Shown here one piece after another: positions 8,400 to 17,113 of a stretch of DNA of 63,123 bases. The stretch lies in the NCBI GenBank assembly GCA_024398835.1, contig JAKSIK010000014.1:1-63123 (forward strand), read 5' to 3'. Each line of letters begins with the position of its first letter. Position 1 is the first letter of the stretch. The position numbers were made by a program, and so were the translations under genes. Below the pieces are notes generated by a model. That model was not told the DNA's origin. It worked only from the letters and a program-made list of their open reading frames with translations, and made no database searches. This stretch comes from Fibrobacter sp. Lineage in GTDB: Bacteria; Fibrobacterota; Fibrobacteria; Fibrobacterales; Fibrobacteraceae.

Positions 8400-9110
8400 A
8401 TGGCTAAAGAAAAGAAATCCATTACTGACATCATCTGCGACCACATCAAGAAGCAGCATTTTCTCCCCATCCCCGTGCAGACCCTGAACGAGGAAGCAGA
8501 ATCCACCCGCTATTTTGGTGGTGATTTGAAGGAATTCCTGGCCTCCGCCAAGGCTCTTGGCGCGAAGGGCATCTTCGTTGAAACCCTCTACCTGGAAGAA
8601 GACGAATTCTTCTACGATAGCGGCATGGATGACGAAGAATACTTGGCAACCTACGGTGGCGACTGCGAATGCAACTGCGGCTGCGAATGCTGCAAGAACG
8701 GTACCTGCAACTGCGGAAAGGATTGCAAGTGTGGCTGTCAGGACGTGAAGAACTCCAAAAAGTCCAAGAAGGACGACGACACTCCCATCTGGCTCGCTCC
8801 CGAGGATTTGGACGGTCTGGACCTCTCCCTCCTGGAACCGGAAATGGCCAAGTTCCAAGACCGCATCGGAGAAGCCTGCGGCGTTCGCCTGACCATTCCT
8901 GGCGTGGATCATTTGGAAGTAGAAATCTTCGCCGATTGGTATGACAAGTTCGCCGAAATGGTGGACGAAGCCAGCGACATCATCGAGGAAGACCCCAACT
9001 ACGCCCTGGAACAGATGGAAGCCTTCTTCAAGGCTGCAGACGCAAAAGCCAAGGAAGTGAAGAAGATTGCCGTTCATCCGCCCAAGAAGAGCGGAAAGAA
9101 GAAGAAATAA
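8400..9110 (+). CDS. Unknown protein with a metallothionein-like cysteine cluster
   Basis: This 236-residue cytoplasmic protein (no signal peptide) has an N-terminal domain of about 85 residues, then eleven cysteines in 25 residues (residues 89-113) in CxC, CC and CxCGKDCKCGC patterns. A lysine-rich linker follows, then a C-terminal domain with acidic helices and a basic tail ending KSGKKKK. The cluster resembles metallothioneins, which bind Zn, Cd or Cu(I) through thiolates. Metal binding is inferred from pattern alone. The rest matches no family I recognise. It has an AGGAG site and follows dapA by 28 bases. A strong terminator lies just downstream. Confidence 0.85.
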   Translation: MAKEKKSITDIICDHIKKQHFLPIPVQTLNEEAESTRYFGGDLKEFLASAKALGAKGIFVETLYLEEDEFFYDSGMDDEEYLATYGGDCECNCGCECCKNGTCNCGKDCKCGCQDVKNSKKSKKDDDTPIWLAPEDLDGLDLSLLEPEMAKFQDRIGEACGVRLTIPGVDHLEVEIFADWYDKFAEMVDEASDIIEEDPNYALEQMEAFFKAADAKAKEVKKIAVHPPKKSGKKKK

Positions 9111-9130
9111 TCCTCCACAAATTTGACGAA

Positions 9131-9163
9131 ACCTCCAGTAGCGATACTGGAGGTTTTCTTTTT
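9131..9163 (+). terminator. Terminator of the dapA operon
   Basis: The stem ACCTCCAGTA/TACTGGAGGT with GCGA loop is followed by TTTTCTTTTTT. Confidence 0.9.
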
Positions 9164-9172
9164 TGTTCGAAA

Positions 9173-9224
9173 AAAAAAGCAACCCGAAGGTTGCTCTTTT
9201 AATAAGGTTGTATAAGCGAGGATA
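9173..9224. repeat. Structured intergenic repeat, copy 1
   Basis: An A-tract is followed by the hairpin AGCAACC-CGAA-GGTTGCT, a T-tract, then 'aataaggttgtataagcg' and 'aggata'. It matches copy 2 at 9416-9466, and the single stem difference is compensated on the other side. Confidence 0.75.
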
Positions 9225-9256
9225 ACAGCACAGCATCGCGCAGATTAAACAAAAAA

Positions 9257-9318
9257 TCTCGCTAAGTGGAACCTAGCGAGACTTTAAACAAAAAGACTTC
9301 TTTTTCAAGAAGTCTTTT
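9257..9318. terminator. Two consecutive strong hairpins
   Basis: The first is TCTCGCTA/TAGCGAGA (9257-9281). The second is a 12-bp stem AAAAGACTTCTT/AAGAAGTCTTTT (9291-9318). The second is terminator-like on both strands. Confidence 0.7.
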
Positions 9319-9349
9319 CTCCAGATAAAGGAATTTGTCAAGAAGCTAG

Positions 9350-9415
9350 CGAGGCAAAGAACAGCGCGGCGTAGCGTACTACTTGTACGTGAGCGTCCGA
9401 GCAACGCTGAACAGC
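9350..9415. repeat. GTAC-core palindromic element, copy A
   Basis: The core CGTAC-TACTT-GTACG is flanked by 'agcgcggcgtag' and 'tgagcgtccgagcaacgct'. It has the same design as copy B at 9459-9531. Confidence 0.55.
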
Positions 9416-9466
9416 AAAAAAGCAGCCCGAAGGCTGCTCTTTAATAAGGTTGTATAAGCGAGGATA
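9416..9466. repeat. Structured intergenic repeat, copy 2
   Basis: It has hairpin AGCAGCC-CGAA-GGCTGCT followed by the same 'ttaataaggttgtataagcg' and 'aggata' as copy 1. Confidence 0.75.
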
Positions 9467-9531
9467 GCAAGGCCGCAGACCCCGAAGCCGTACACATTCG
9501 TACGGCGAGAGGGTCGAGAACGCCGCTAGCC
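9459..9531. repeat. GTAC-core palindromic element, copy B
   Basis: The core CCGTAC-ACATTC-GTACGG is followed by CGAG and a second inverted pair (GACCC/GGGTC). It abuts the end of ilvC. Confidence 0.55.
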
Positions 9532-9536
9532 GAAGC

Positions 9537-11015
9537 TTAGACGACCTTAGTCATGCCGGACATACGATCGCGGAGCCAAGCTCCCACTTCTTCGACCGGA
9601 TGGTTACGGATGTTCTTGTTCACCTTGATGAGTTCTTCGTTATCGACGGCAGTGGACTGGCCTTCACCGAAGATAGCACCAACGTCACCCGGCTTGACTT
9701 CGTTCTTCATGAAGTCAGCGAGGAGAGGAACACACTTGTTGGCAAACAGGTAGCAACCGTATTCGGCGGTATCGGAAATCACGCGGTTCATTTCGAACAA
9801 CTTCTTGCGAGCGATGAGGTTTGCAATGAGCGGTGTTTCGTGGAGGGATTCGTAGTAGGCGCTCATCGGCTTGATGCCAACGGAGCACATGGTTTCGAAT
9901 GCGAGTTCCACACCGGCCTTGATCATAGCGGTCATGAGAACGCCACGGTCGAAGTATTCCTGTTCGGTGATGACCTTGTCAGTTGCGGCAACCTTTTCGA
10001 ATTCCAGTTCGCCGGTTTCGCCACGCCACTTGAGCAAATCCTTGTCGCCAGCTTCCCAGTCCACCATCATGGTGCTAGAGAACTTGCCAGAGATGATGTT
10101 GTCCTGGTGTTCACAGTAGAGCGGCTTCATGATCTTCTTCATTTTCTCGGCGAGTTCCGTTGCGCGGATCTTGGCCGGATTGGAGAGACGGTCCATCATG
10201 TTGGTAATGCCACCATGCTTCAAAGCTTCAGAAATGGTTTCCCAACCATACTGGAGGAGCTTGACAGCGTATGCCGGTTCAACACCGAATTCCTTCACCA
10301 TCTTATCGTAGCAGAGGATTGTGCCGGTCTGGAGCATACCGCAAAGGATGGTCTGTTCACCCATGAGGTCAGACTTCACTTCGGCGACGAAAGAGCTTTC
10401 GAGAACGCCCGGACGGTCGGCATGGAGGCCAGCGGCGTAAGCCTTGGCGTAATCCCAGCCCTTGCCTTCGGGGTCATTTTCCGGATGCACAGCGATGAGG
10501 CAAGGCATACCGAAACCGCGAACGTATTCGCTACGGACTTCGGAACCCGGACCCTTCGGGGCGCACATGATCACAGTGATGTCCTTGCGGATTTCCTGGC
10601 CTTCTTCAACGATATTGAAGCCATGGCTGTAAGAGAGGGCGGCGCCCTTCTTCATGAGCTTCATGATGGCAGGAATCACGTTGTGGTGCTGCTTATCCGG
10701 TGTGAGGTTGCAAACGAGGTCTGCATCCGGAATCATTTCTTCATAGGTACCGACCTTGAAGCCGTTTTCCGTAGCGTTCTTCCAGGACTGGCGCTTCTGT
10801 TCGATAGCTTCCTTACGAAGAGTATAGGAAACATCGAGGCCGCTATCACGGAGGTCAAGACCCTGATGAAGGCCCTGAGCACCGCAACCCACGAACACAA
10901 TCTTCTTGCCCTTGAGGGCTTCAACACCGCGGCTGAATTCAGAATGTTCCATGAAACGGCAATGGCCAATTTCTTCCAACTGGCGACGCATAGGAATAGA
11001 ATTGAAATAATTCAT
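9537..11015 (-). CDS. ilvC: Ketol-acid reductoisomerase, class II
   Basis: The 492-residue enzyme isomerises and reduces acetolactate/acetohydroxybutyrate with NADPH in valine, leucine and isoleucine synthesis. The dinucleotide loop is '[18 protein letters not shown]' (about 41-58), followed by '[10 protein letters not shown]', 'SYSHGF' and '[18 protein letters not shown]'. Its length and duplicated C-terminal knotted domain make it class II (the long, E. coli-like type) rather than the common short form of about 330 residues. It has an AGAGG ribosome-binding site. No leader peptide or attenuator is visible in the 74 bases between this gene and the MATE gene upstream. Confidence 0.96.
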   Translation of the reverse strand: MNYFNSIPMRRQLEEIGHCRFMEHSEFSRGVEALKGKKIVFVGCGAQGLHQGLDLRDSGLDVSYTLRKEAIEQKRQSWKNATENGFKVGTYEEMIPDADLVCNLTPDKQHHNVIPAIMKLMKKGAALSYSHGFNIVEEGQEIRKDITVIMCAPKGPGSEVRSEYVRGFGMPCLIAVHPENDPEGKGWDYAKAYAAGLHADRPGVLESSFVAEVKSDLMGEQTILCGMLQTGTILCYDKMVKEFGVEPAYAVKLLQYGWETISEALKHGGITNMMDRLSNPAKIRATELAEKMKKIMKPLYCEHQDNIISGKFSSTMMVDWEAGDKDLLKWRGETGELEFEKVAATDKVITEQEYFDRGVLMTAMIKAGVELAFETMCSVGIKPMSAYYESLHETPLIANLIARKKLFEMNRVISDTAEYGCYLFANKCVPLLADFMKNEVKPGDVGAIFGEGQSTAVDNEELIKVNKNIRNHPVEEVGAWLRDRMSGMTKVV

Positions 11016-11089
11016 TATTTGAACCTCTTTAGAAAAATTGTTCCGAGGGGAAAATCTAGAAAAAAGCAGAATTTGGGCAACAGCAAATG

Positions 11090-12475
11090 CTATTTATCCA
11101 TCACGTGACGGCGCCATTTGCCGGATTTCCAGCGAGCGAGGAACACGAAGGGCCAGATGGTATAGCCAGCAACTACCCACACCCAGGCGTAATGGGCGGG
11201 CAAGTCGAAAATATAAGCCGCCACATACAGAGAACCCGTCACAAACCAGTTCATGATGGCTGAGGTCACCATCACCCAGAAGGTATCCCCCGCCCCACGG
11301 AGAGCGCCAGCGTAGATGACCAGAAGAACTTCCGCCATGATGTAGAATACCGCCACTCGAAGCATAAAGAGAGACATGGGGCGGGCTTCGCTAAAGATTG
11401 CACTCGCCTCATCCGGGCTGAATATATCCACCAGCACTTCTGGCAGTAGCAAAAAGAGTACGGCTATCACAATAGAGTACATCCATCCGATATGAAGTCC
11501 CGAATAGGTAGAGCGCTTGGCTGCAGCGCCATCTTTTGCACCCACATACCGACCCACCAAACTTGTGGAAGCCACCTCCAGGCCCATCAGCGGAACATAG
11601 GCCACCATATCCCAGTTGAACATGACGGAAGCCGCTGTTGCAGAAATTGCCCCCAGGCCATGGAACAAGAAGAGTAGGCATTGGAACGCCAGCATGTTCA
11701 GGAAGAATTCAATACCGCAGGGAATACCCTTACGGCAAAGTTCCTTCATGATGGGCAGATCCCAGCCGAAAGTGGAGCCTGTAGCAAAACGCACGCGGTA
11801 AGTCTTCTGAAAATATTTGCAGGCAAGCATGACGACGGATACGAAGGTGCCAAGGAGGGTTCCGTAAGCGGCGCCCGCAACCCCTAACTGCGGGAATGGT
11901 CCATACCCGAAAATGAGGAAATAGTTGGCCACTACATTCACCACCATCGCCGCAAAAGCAGCCTGCATGATGATTTTCGTCTCGCCAATGCCAGAGAAAA
12001 AGTTGGCGAAGGCGTTGCGGGCAAGCATCAAGAAACTACCGAAGATGAGAATCTTGAAATAGAGTTTCTGAGGTTCCATCTGCTCGGGAACCAAATCCTG
12101 CAAACCAAACATCCAATAGCCCACAGGTATTGTAGCAAACACCAAGGGCATGCAAATCAGCGCAAAGTAAATGGACTGGATAAAGACCTTGGCGCAATCC
12201 CCGTTCTTCCCCGCCCCCATGCGCTGCGCCACCATAGCAGTCACATAGCTGATGACTCCAGAAAAGAGGTTTATCATCACAATCTGGGTGCCGCCACCAC
12301 CGAGGGCAGCATTCATTTCGCAGGGGCCGAGTTTGGAAAGGAAGAGCCTATCCACAAAAGTCATCAGCGTGTCAAAAGACATGCTGAGAAGCATGGGGAC
12401 AGCCACAATCAAAACATCATGGATGCCGCCATTCTTCTTAAAGCGCGGCTGTTGCAGAAAGGTGTTGAGAATCAT
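11090..12475 (-). CDS. MATE-family efflux transporter
   Basis: The 461-residue inner-membrane protein has about 12 hydrophobic segments and the MATE layout of two homologous six-helix halves: '[27 protein letters not shown]' at the start and '[27 protein letters not shown]' in the middle. MATE proteins export cationic drugs or metabolites using H+ or Na+ gradients; the substrate here is unknown. The ATG follows TAGATT by 9 bases with no ribosome-binding site. ilvC lies 74 bases downstream on the same strand and could be co-transcribed. Confidence 0.92.
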   Translation of the reverse strand: MILNTFLQQPRFKKNGGIHDVLIVAVPMLLSMSFDTLMTFVDRLFLSKLGPCEMNAALGGGGTQIVMINLFSGVISYVTAMVAQRMGAGKNGDCAKVFIQSIYFALICMPLVFATIPVGYWMFGLQDLVPEQMEPQKLYFKILIFGSFLMLARNAFANFFSGIGETKIIMQAAFAAMVVNVVANYFLIFGYGPFPQLGVAGAAYGTLLGTFVSVVMLACKYFQKTYRVRFATGSTFGWDLPIMKELCRKGIPCGIEFFLNMLAFQCLLFLFHGLGAISATAASVMFNWDMVAYVPLMGLEVASTSLVGRYVGAKDGAAAKRSTYSGLHIGWMYSIVIAVLFLLLPEVLVDIFSPDEASAIFSEARPMSLFMLRVAVFYIMAEVLLVIYAGALRGAGDTFWVMVTSAIMNWFVTGSLYVAAYIFDLPAHYAWVWVVAGYTIWPFVFLARWKSGKWRRHVMDK

Positions 12476-12484
12476 CGGGGCGAC

Positions 12485-12490
12485 AATCTA
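12485..12490 (-). promoter_or_regulatory. Candidate -10 box of the MATE gene (leaderless arrangement)
   Basis: TAGATT on the minus strand is followed by GTCGCCCCG and then the ATG. No ribosome-binding site intervenes. Confidence 0.4.
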
Positions 12491-12504
12491 GAAATTTTCG
12501 GGAT

Positions 12505-12543
12505 AAAAAAATCCCGCGGGCACTTTTGCACTCGCGGGATTTT
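12505..12543. terminator. Terminator of lipoprotein gene 12568-13851
   Basis: The ten-bp stem AAATCCCGCG/CGCGGGATTT with GGCACTTTTGCACT in the loop lies directly after the stop codon on the minus strand and ends in a T-tract on that strand. Confidence 0.85.
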
Positions 12544-12567
12544 AAATTCGCTTACTTTAGAAACTGA

Positions 12568-13851
12568 TTACTCAATTTCATCCGGAGCTTCGTACTTGAC
12601 TTCAACGGATTCAGCCTTGTTCATGTCAGCTCTGCCTTCACCATTGTACGGAAGCACAATGAAGGAGACCTTGGTGACCTTGGCGGAGAAACTAGAAGTA
12701 CTGAAGGAATAGGACTCATCTAATTCGTCGGCATAGCCCCCTCTTTCAAAGTCAGCCATAAGGTTAGTCTTATAGAAGATAACATAGCCGCTGATGCCGC
12801 CCTTAGGAGCAGTCCAGGTAAGGTCAATGTATTCGTCATCCTGTTCAGCCTTCAGCTTGGAAACCTGACCGGGAACCTTGCCGCCCTTAGCTCCAACGGT
12901 AAAGGATTCGGCGAAGGATTCAGGTTTGCCAAATTCAGAATAAGCCGTTCCGCTCACGGAATAGCTCTCACCCTTTTCCCACTTTTTGGAGAACGGAGTA
13001 ATCTTCACCGTCTTACCATCCACTACTTCAACCTTGATGGCAACTTCTGTTCCACCCTTAGTAACAGACCACTTGTTGAGCAAGGAGTCCTTGGCAACTG
13101 CTGCAGAGAAAGTAATCTGAAGGCTGGTCGTAGTGTCGATAGCATCGAAGTTATCCGTAATCATCTCAAACTGCGGAGTAACAGGAGCAAGATTGATAAA
13201 ATCAGCATTATCAATGTCACCCGGACGAGCACCAGAAGCTTTCACAGTGCTACCAGAATAAAGGACATCGTTGATTTCCATCTGTCCAACAGAGATATTG
13301 CAATTCACTCCAGCAGGAAGGTTCTTAAATTCGTAGGCACCATCCTTGTCTGTTTCCGTAGTAACTTCTGCAGGAATGAACTGAAGGCCGCAATTTGCAA
13401 TGACCTTGGCGCCTTCAACAGGGCCTCTCTTTCCAGTCTTTATATCGGTGTAAAGAACCGTACCGGAAGCATTCACACCACCCTTGAACATGAGAACTTC
13501 CTTATACACGTCAGCCACGCGAGCCACATCACCAGCACCACCTTCCGTTGCGCTCATTGTGATCTGGACAGTCTTGTAGCCCAATGTGTCAGCAGAGACG
13601 TAATAGAGATAATCACCAATAGCGTTCTTCTTCCACGTCACGATGCCGAGGGAGTCAGCTTCCTCGGTATCTTCGTCCATCACAGAATAAACCTGTGCAC
13701 CAGGAATCACTTCACCGGTAATTCCGTCAATGACCTTCATAGTGAAGGTAGCCTTTTCCTTGGCCTCGTCATTGACATTGACAACCTCGTCGCTACAGGC
13801 GGCGAAAAGAGCAGCAGCAGAAAGAACTGCAGCAGTGGTCTTTAACTTCAT
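12568..13851 (-). CDS. Surface lipoprotein with carboxypeptidase-regulatory, Ig-like and Fn3-like domains
   Basis: The 427-residue protein has a signal peptide ending in a lipobox (LFAAC, Cys19). It carries two carboxypeptidase-regulatory-like beta domains: about 34-110 'FTMKVIDGITGEVIPGAQVYS' and about 128-195 'DKDGAYEFKNLPAGVNC'. A bacterial Ig-like region follows (about 225-320, 'SLQITFSAAVAKDSLLNKW...GESYSVSG'), then a C-terminal fibronectin-III-like domain ('VSKLKAEQDDEYIDLTWTAP'). It has no enzyme motif, so it is probably a structural or adhesive envelope protein. It has a GGAG ribosome-binding site, its own leader of roughly 50 bases, and a terminator immediately after it. It looks monocistronic. 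Confidence 0.87.
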   Translation of the reverse strand: MKLKTTAAVLSAAALFAACSDEVVNVNDEAKEKATFTMKVIDGITGEVIPGAQVYSVMDEDTEEADSLGIVTWKKNAIGDYLYYVSADTLGYKTVQITMSATEGGAGDVARVADVYKEVLMFKGGVNASGTVLYTDIKTGKRGPVEGAKVIANCGLQFIPAEVTTETDKDGAYEFKNLPAGVNCNISVGQMEINDVLYSGSTVKASGARPGDIDNADFINLAPVTPQFEMITDNFDAIDTTTSLQITFSAAVAKDSLLNKWSVTKGGTEVAIKVEVVDGKTVKITPFSKKWEKGESYSVSGTAYSEFGKPESFAESFTVGAKGGKVPGQVSKLKAEQDDEYIDLTWTAPKGGISGYVIFYKTNLMADFERGGYADELDESYSFSTSSFSAKVTKVSFIVLPYNGEGRADMNKAESVEVKYEAPDEIE

Positions 13852-13948
13852 ATTTATCTCCTTGAAGACATGAATTGTTTGTAAACAAATATAATAATTA
13901 TGTATGGTTTTTGCGCAAGCTCAAAAATCTGTACTTTGCATTCAAAGG

Positions 13949-14986
13949 TCAATGCGTGACAGAAATCACATGGTCATAAAGCTTTTGGGTAGTGACACCA
14001 TAATGCTTATCCATGGCTTTATCCACCCCTAAAATCCTTATTTCTGCAATAAATTCGCGAATATGGGCAAATTTGGGACCGACCCCGGGTGACAGATCCC
14101 GCGCAAGGAGTTGTTCCACCATAGCCTGCGAGTACCAGTACAGCCGGATCGCATTTTCCGTTCGCTTTTCGTTCACAAAGGGTTCCGTCAAAGCCTCCAG
14201 GATGGGTGGTGCGCCCTCGGGTCTCGGGTTCCCTGTGCGGGAGCCATCCACCACCTGAGCAACGCCCTCATTCAGCCACAAGGGGACGCTATTACGGTTC
14301 ATTGCCCGAACAAAAGCGTGGGTCAATTCATGAAAAAGAATAGGACGATAAAGTTCATAGTACTGCATGAGCCCAACAGGAACTCGCAGTTTTCCATCAA
14401 AAATCGCCCCCACCCAATCCGGCCTGGAGCCCATGCCTTGATATTCCGCTGTCTGGTAGAGCACCAAGTGCATCTTGTTTTCCGGATAGAACTGGAACAG
14501 CCGGCAGAGGGAATCGTAGGCAATCTCCAGAACGGTCAATGCCTCCAGGACATCCGCACGAGCGGGGCGGCCTTCAAACTCCACGCGGAAGTGGGCGGAG
14601 CGTTCCACCCCCAAGGTTTCCATTTCTTTTTTCAGTTGTTGCGACTTCTCTTTCAGATAAATTAAATCTTTGTTGCTAAAGGTCCGGGAATCCACATAGG
14701 CAACACATTCGTCGTAGCGTTCCTGTTCCAAGAGGATGTGTGCCAAATGGAGTTGCAAATTGGTGTCATTCGGCTCTGCTTTGAGAAGGGCGCGGACATT
14801 CCGCTCCGCACAAGCCCACTCCCCTGCCGAAAGGCATTCGTTAGTCTCCGCAATCATCTGCTCGTGAGCTTCAAATTCAGCACGAGTTTTAGAGAAATCT
14901 CCATAAGAGCGAATGATTCTCACCGCCGCAATGAGAAGAATTGCAACGCACACAACGATTATTACTGGATTTTTGGACTGAACCAC
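13949..14986 (-). CDS. Membrane-anchored gluzincin metallopeptidase (peptidase MA-like)
   Basis: The 345-residue protein has one N-terminal membrane segment (PVIIVVCVAILLIAAV). A TPR-like helical region follows (about 40-120), then a metalloprotease domain with 'LFHELTHAF' (HExxH, about 218-226) and the downstream glutamate in 'WLNEGVAQ' (about 240), the gluzincin/peptidase MA-like arrangement. Most of the protein would face the periplasm. The substrate is unknown. Translation most likely starts at a GTG only 6 bases after a perfect TATAAT, implying a leaderless transcript. It is divergent from ychF. Confidence 0.82.
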   Translation of the reverse strand: MVQSKNPVIIVVCVAILLIAAVRIIRSYGDFSKTRAEFEAHEQMIAETNECLSAGEWACAERNVRALLKAEPNDTNLQLHLAHILLEQERYDECVAYVDSRTFSNKDLIYLKEKSQQLKKEMETLGVERSAHFRVEFEGRPARADVLEALTVLEIAYDSLCRLFQFYPENKMHLVLYQTAEYQGMGSRPDWVGAIFDGKLRVPVGLMQYYELYRPILFHELTHAFVRAMNRNSVPLWLNEGVAQVVDGSRTGNPRPEGAPPILEALTEPFVNEKRTENAIRLYWYSQAMVEQLLARDLSPGVGPKFAHIREFIAEIRILGVDKAMDKHYGVTTQKLYDHVISVTH

Positions 14987-14992
14987 ATTCCA

Positions 14993-14998
14993 ATTATA
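14993..14998 (-). promoter_or_regulatory. Perfect -10 box (TATAAT), leaderless arrangement
   Basis: TATAAT on the minus strand is followed by TGGAAT and the GTG start at 14986. A transcript starting at the usual distance would begin at the start codon. Confidence 0.55.
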
Positions 14999-15084
14999 AA
15001 AAAATGGAATGAATGCGCTGTTTTTAACTAACTTTGGAACCGAAAATGAAAGACGCTCTTCTAGCGTAAAAATCGGAGACTATC

Positions 15085-16182
15085 ATGGGTTTCAAATGTG
15101 GTATTGTCGGGCTCCCCAATGTAGGGAAAAGCACAATCTTCAACGCAATCACTAACGCCGGCGCCGAAGCCGCCAACTACCCCTTCTGCACCATCGAGCC
15201 CAATGTGGGCATGGTGAGCGTCCCCGATAGCCGTCTGGACGAACTTGTGAAAGTCTACAACCCAAAATCCATCGTTCCTGCCGTTACGGAATTTGTGGAT
15301 ATTGCAGGCCTCGTGAAGGGCGCCAGCAAGGGCGAAGGCCTCGGGAACCAGTTCCTCACCCACATCCGCGAATGCGAAGCCATCATGGAAGTGATTCGCT
15401 GCTTCGATGACGAGAACATCGTCCACGTGAGCGGTTCTGTGGACCCGGTCCGCGATGCAGAAGTCATCGAGATGGAACTGATGCTGAAGGACTTGGATAC
15501 CGTAGAAAAACGCCTCGCCACCGAAACCAAGATGGCCCGCGTCGGTAGCGCCGAAGCCAAGGCACGCCTTGCCGCCTGCGAACTTCTCAAGAGCACTTTG
15601 GGCGAAGGCAAACCCGCCCGCACCGTGATGCATGATAGCGACGAAATGGAAGCCATTCTCAAGGATTTGGGACTACTCACCGCAAAACCCTTGTTCTACT
15701 GCGCCAATGTGAAGGAAGACGACATTCTCACAGGCAACGCCTATGTGGACCAGTTGAAGGCTTACGCCGAGAAGAACGGTCATGCCGTCATCGTCATCAG
15801 CGGAAAGATTGAAGAAGAACTCTCCGCCATGGAGCCTGCGGACAAGGTAGAATTCTTGAAGGAACTGGGCATGAAGGAATCCGGTTTGGATGCAGTGGTC
15901 CGCAAGGGCTATGAAATCCTCGGGCTCCGCACCTTCTTCACCGCCGGCGAAAAAGAATGCCGCGCCTGGACATTCCATGCAGGCTACAAAGCACCCCAAT
16001 GCGCAGGTGTGATTCATACGGACTTTGAGCGTGGCTTCATTCGTGCAGAAACCCTCAGCTTCGAGGACTTCCGCAAGCACGGCAGCTGGAACGCTGCTAA
16101 GGAAGCAGGCCTTGTCCGCACCGAGGGCAAGGACTACTTGGTGCAGGATGGCGACATCATGTACTACTTGTTCAACGTGTAG
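15085..16182 (+). CDS. ychF: YchF/OLA1-type redox-regulated ATPase
   Basis: The 365-residue Obg-family P-loop protein has 'GIVGLPNVGKSTIFNAIT' (about 6-23), 'YPFCTIEPNVG' (switch I), 'DIAGLVKGASKGEGLGNQFL' (switch II), and 'NVKED' in place of the GTPase NKxD. That last feature is why this subfamily prefers ATP. The C-terminal TGS domain ends with 'VQDGDIMYYLFNV'. It binds ribosomes and takes part in stress adaptation in other bacteria. It has a GGAG ribosome-binding site. Length is normal. Confidence 0.96.
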   Translation: MGFKCGIVGLPNVGKSTIFNAITNAGAEAANYPFCTIEPNVGMVSVPDSRLDELVKVYNPKSIVPAVTEFVDIAGLVKGASKGEGLGNQFLTHIRECEAIMEVIRCFDDENIVHVSGSVDPVRDAEVIEMELMLKDLDTVEKRLATETKMARVGSAEAKARLAACELLKSTLGEGKPARTVMHDSDEMEAILKDLGLLTAKPLFYCANVKEDDILTGNAYVDQLKAYAEKNGHAVIVISGKIEEELSAMEPADKVEFLKELGMKESGLDAVVRKGYEILGLRTFFTAGEKECRAWTFHAGYKAPQCAGVIHTDFERGFIRAETLSFEDFRKHGSWNAAKEAGLVRTEGKDYLVQDGDIMYYLFNV

Positions 16183-16489
16183 AAGTCAATTTATAATTCA
16201 AAATTAATGACTTCGTCATTGTTGATAACTGGCTCGGAAGTGCCCAAGCAAGCTTGGTCGTTTCTCTCGCCTTAGTTATCAATTTACAATTCAAAATTCA
16301 CAATTATCTCTGGAAATAACTTCGCCCGAGATTATCTCATAATTCATAATTCGTAATTCATGGATCGCCACGCCCTAAAGGGCTCGCGATGACGTTTCTA
16401 AATCAATTCACAATTCAAAATTCACAATTATCTCTGGAAATAACTTCGCCCGAGATTATCTCGTAATTCATACTTCATAATTAAAAAAA
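16183..16489. repeat. Intergenic repeat cluster with a 70-bp direct repeat
   Basis: The 307-base gap has no gene. It contains runs of 'aattcaaaattcacaatt' and 'aattcataattcgtaattc', one hairpin element (16363-16394), and a 70-bp direct repeat (16278-16347 and 16402-16471, two mismatches, offset 124) whose core is 'tctctggaaataacttcgcc'. Confidence 0.8.
16363..16394. repeat. REP-like hairpin repeat, copy 2 (compensated arms)
   Basis: The outer arms are ATCGC/GCGAT instead of ATTGC/GCAAT, a T-to-C change matched by A-to-G. The inner stem is CCCT/AGGG. Confidence 0.8.
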
Positions 16490-17113
16490 CTACTTCGTAG
16501 ATTTTTTTGCCTTCCATTCCACCAAGATGGGGCGGATGATTGCCGCCAGATTCATAGCGGTTCCCACCAAAATGAGGAAACTGGCGCAATAGAGCCCCGT
16601 GCCTGGCCCCACCTGCATCATGGGGAGCCCCAGGGACGAGCAGAGCTGCCCCATCTGACCTAAAAACGCCCACAGCGAGAACATGGACAACATTCCCATA
16701 GTGAGGGACGCCAGATTAGCAAACACACCAAGAAAGCCGAGCCACACAAAAATAGCAGCAAGAACGATGGCGCCCACAATTCCATAGAGGTGAGGAACCG
16801 GGTTCATCTTCGGAAATTCCGGCATGACAGTGCGAAACTTGTCCAACGCCTTGGGATTCCCAGTTTCCATTTTTTGAAGCATGCCTTTAGCGGGTTCCTT
16901 CAGTTCCTGACTCAGGTCGACACCTGTGGCCAGCTGGTAGAAGGAAGGTTCTGCGACGATGGTTTCCTCTGCGCAAGACACATTCATCAAAGGCATCAAG
17001 AGGCCAAGCAAAGCCAAGAGATACGGGACTGAAATAAATCTTCTGAAAAATTTGAAACGACGATCTGCAATTAATTCTTTTGAAGCGTTCTGCGCATTAA
17101 CATTTTCTGACAT
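16490..17113 (-). CDS. Unknown multi-pass membrane protein
   Basis: The 207-residue protein has four hydrophobic segments: about 30-46 (VPYLLALLGLLMPLMNV), 110-133, 136-155 and 170-192. A periplasm-sized loop of about 60 residues separates the first two, and the tail is basic (KAKKSTK). I do not recognise the family. Its ATG overlaps the stop codon of the FGE-domain gene by one base (TAATG), so the two are translationally coupled. It may anchor, export or regulate that exported partner, which is inference from coupling only. Confidence 0.85.
   Translation of the reverse strand: MSENVNAQNASKELIADRRFKFFRRFISVPYLLALLGLLMPLMNVSCAEETIVAEPSFYQLATGVDLSQELKEPAKGMLQKMETGNPKALDKFRTVMPEFPKMNPVPHLYGIVGAIVLAAIFVWLGFLGVFANLASLTMGMLSMFSLWAFLGQMGQLCSSLGLPMMQVGPGTGLYCASFLILVGTAMNLAAIIRPILVEWKAKKSTK

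Noticed and set aside
9600..11108. 502-codon open frame opposite ilvC
   Set aside because: It is a shadow of ilvC; no start signal and no recognisable motif.
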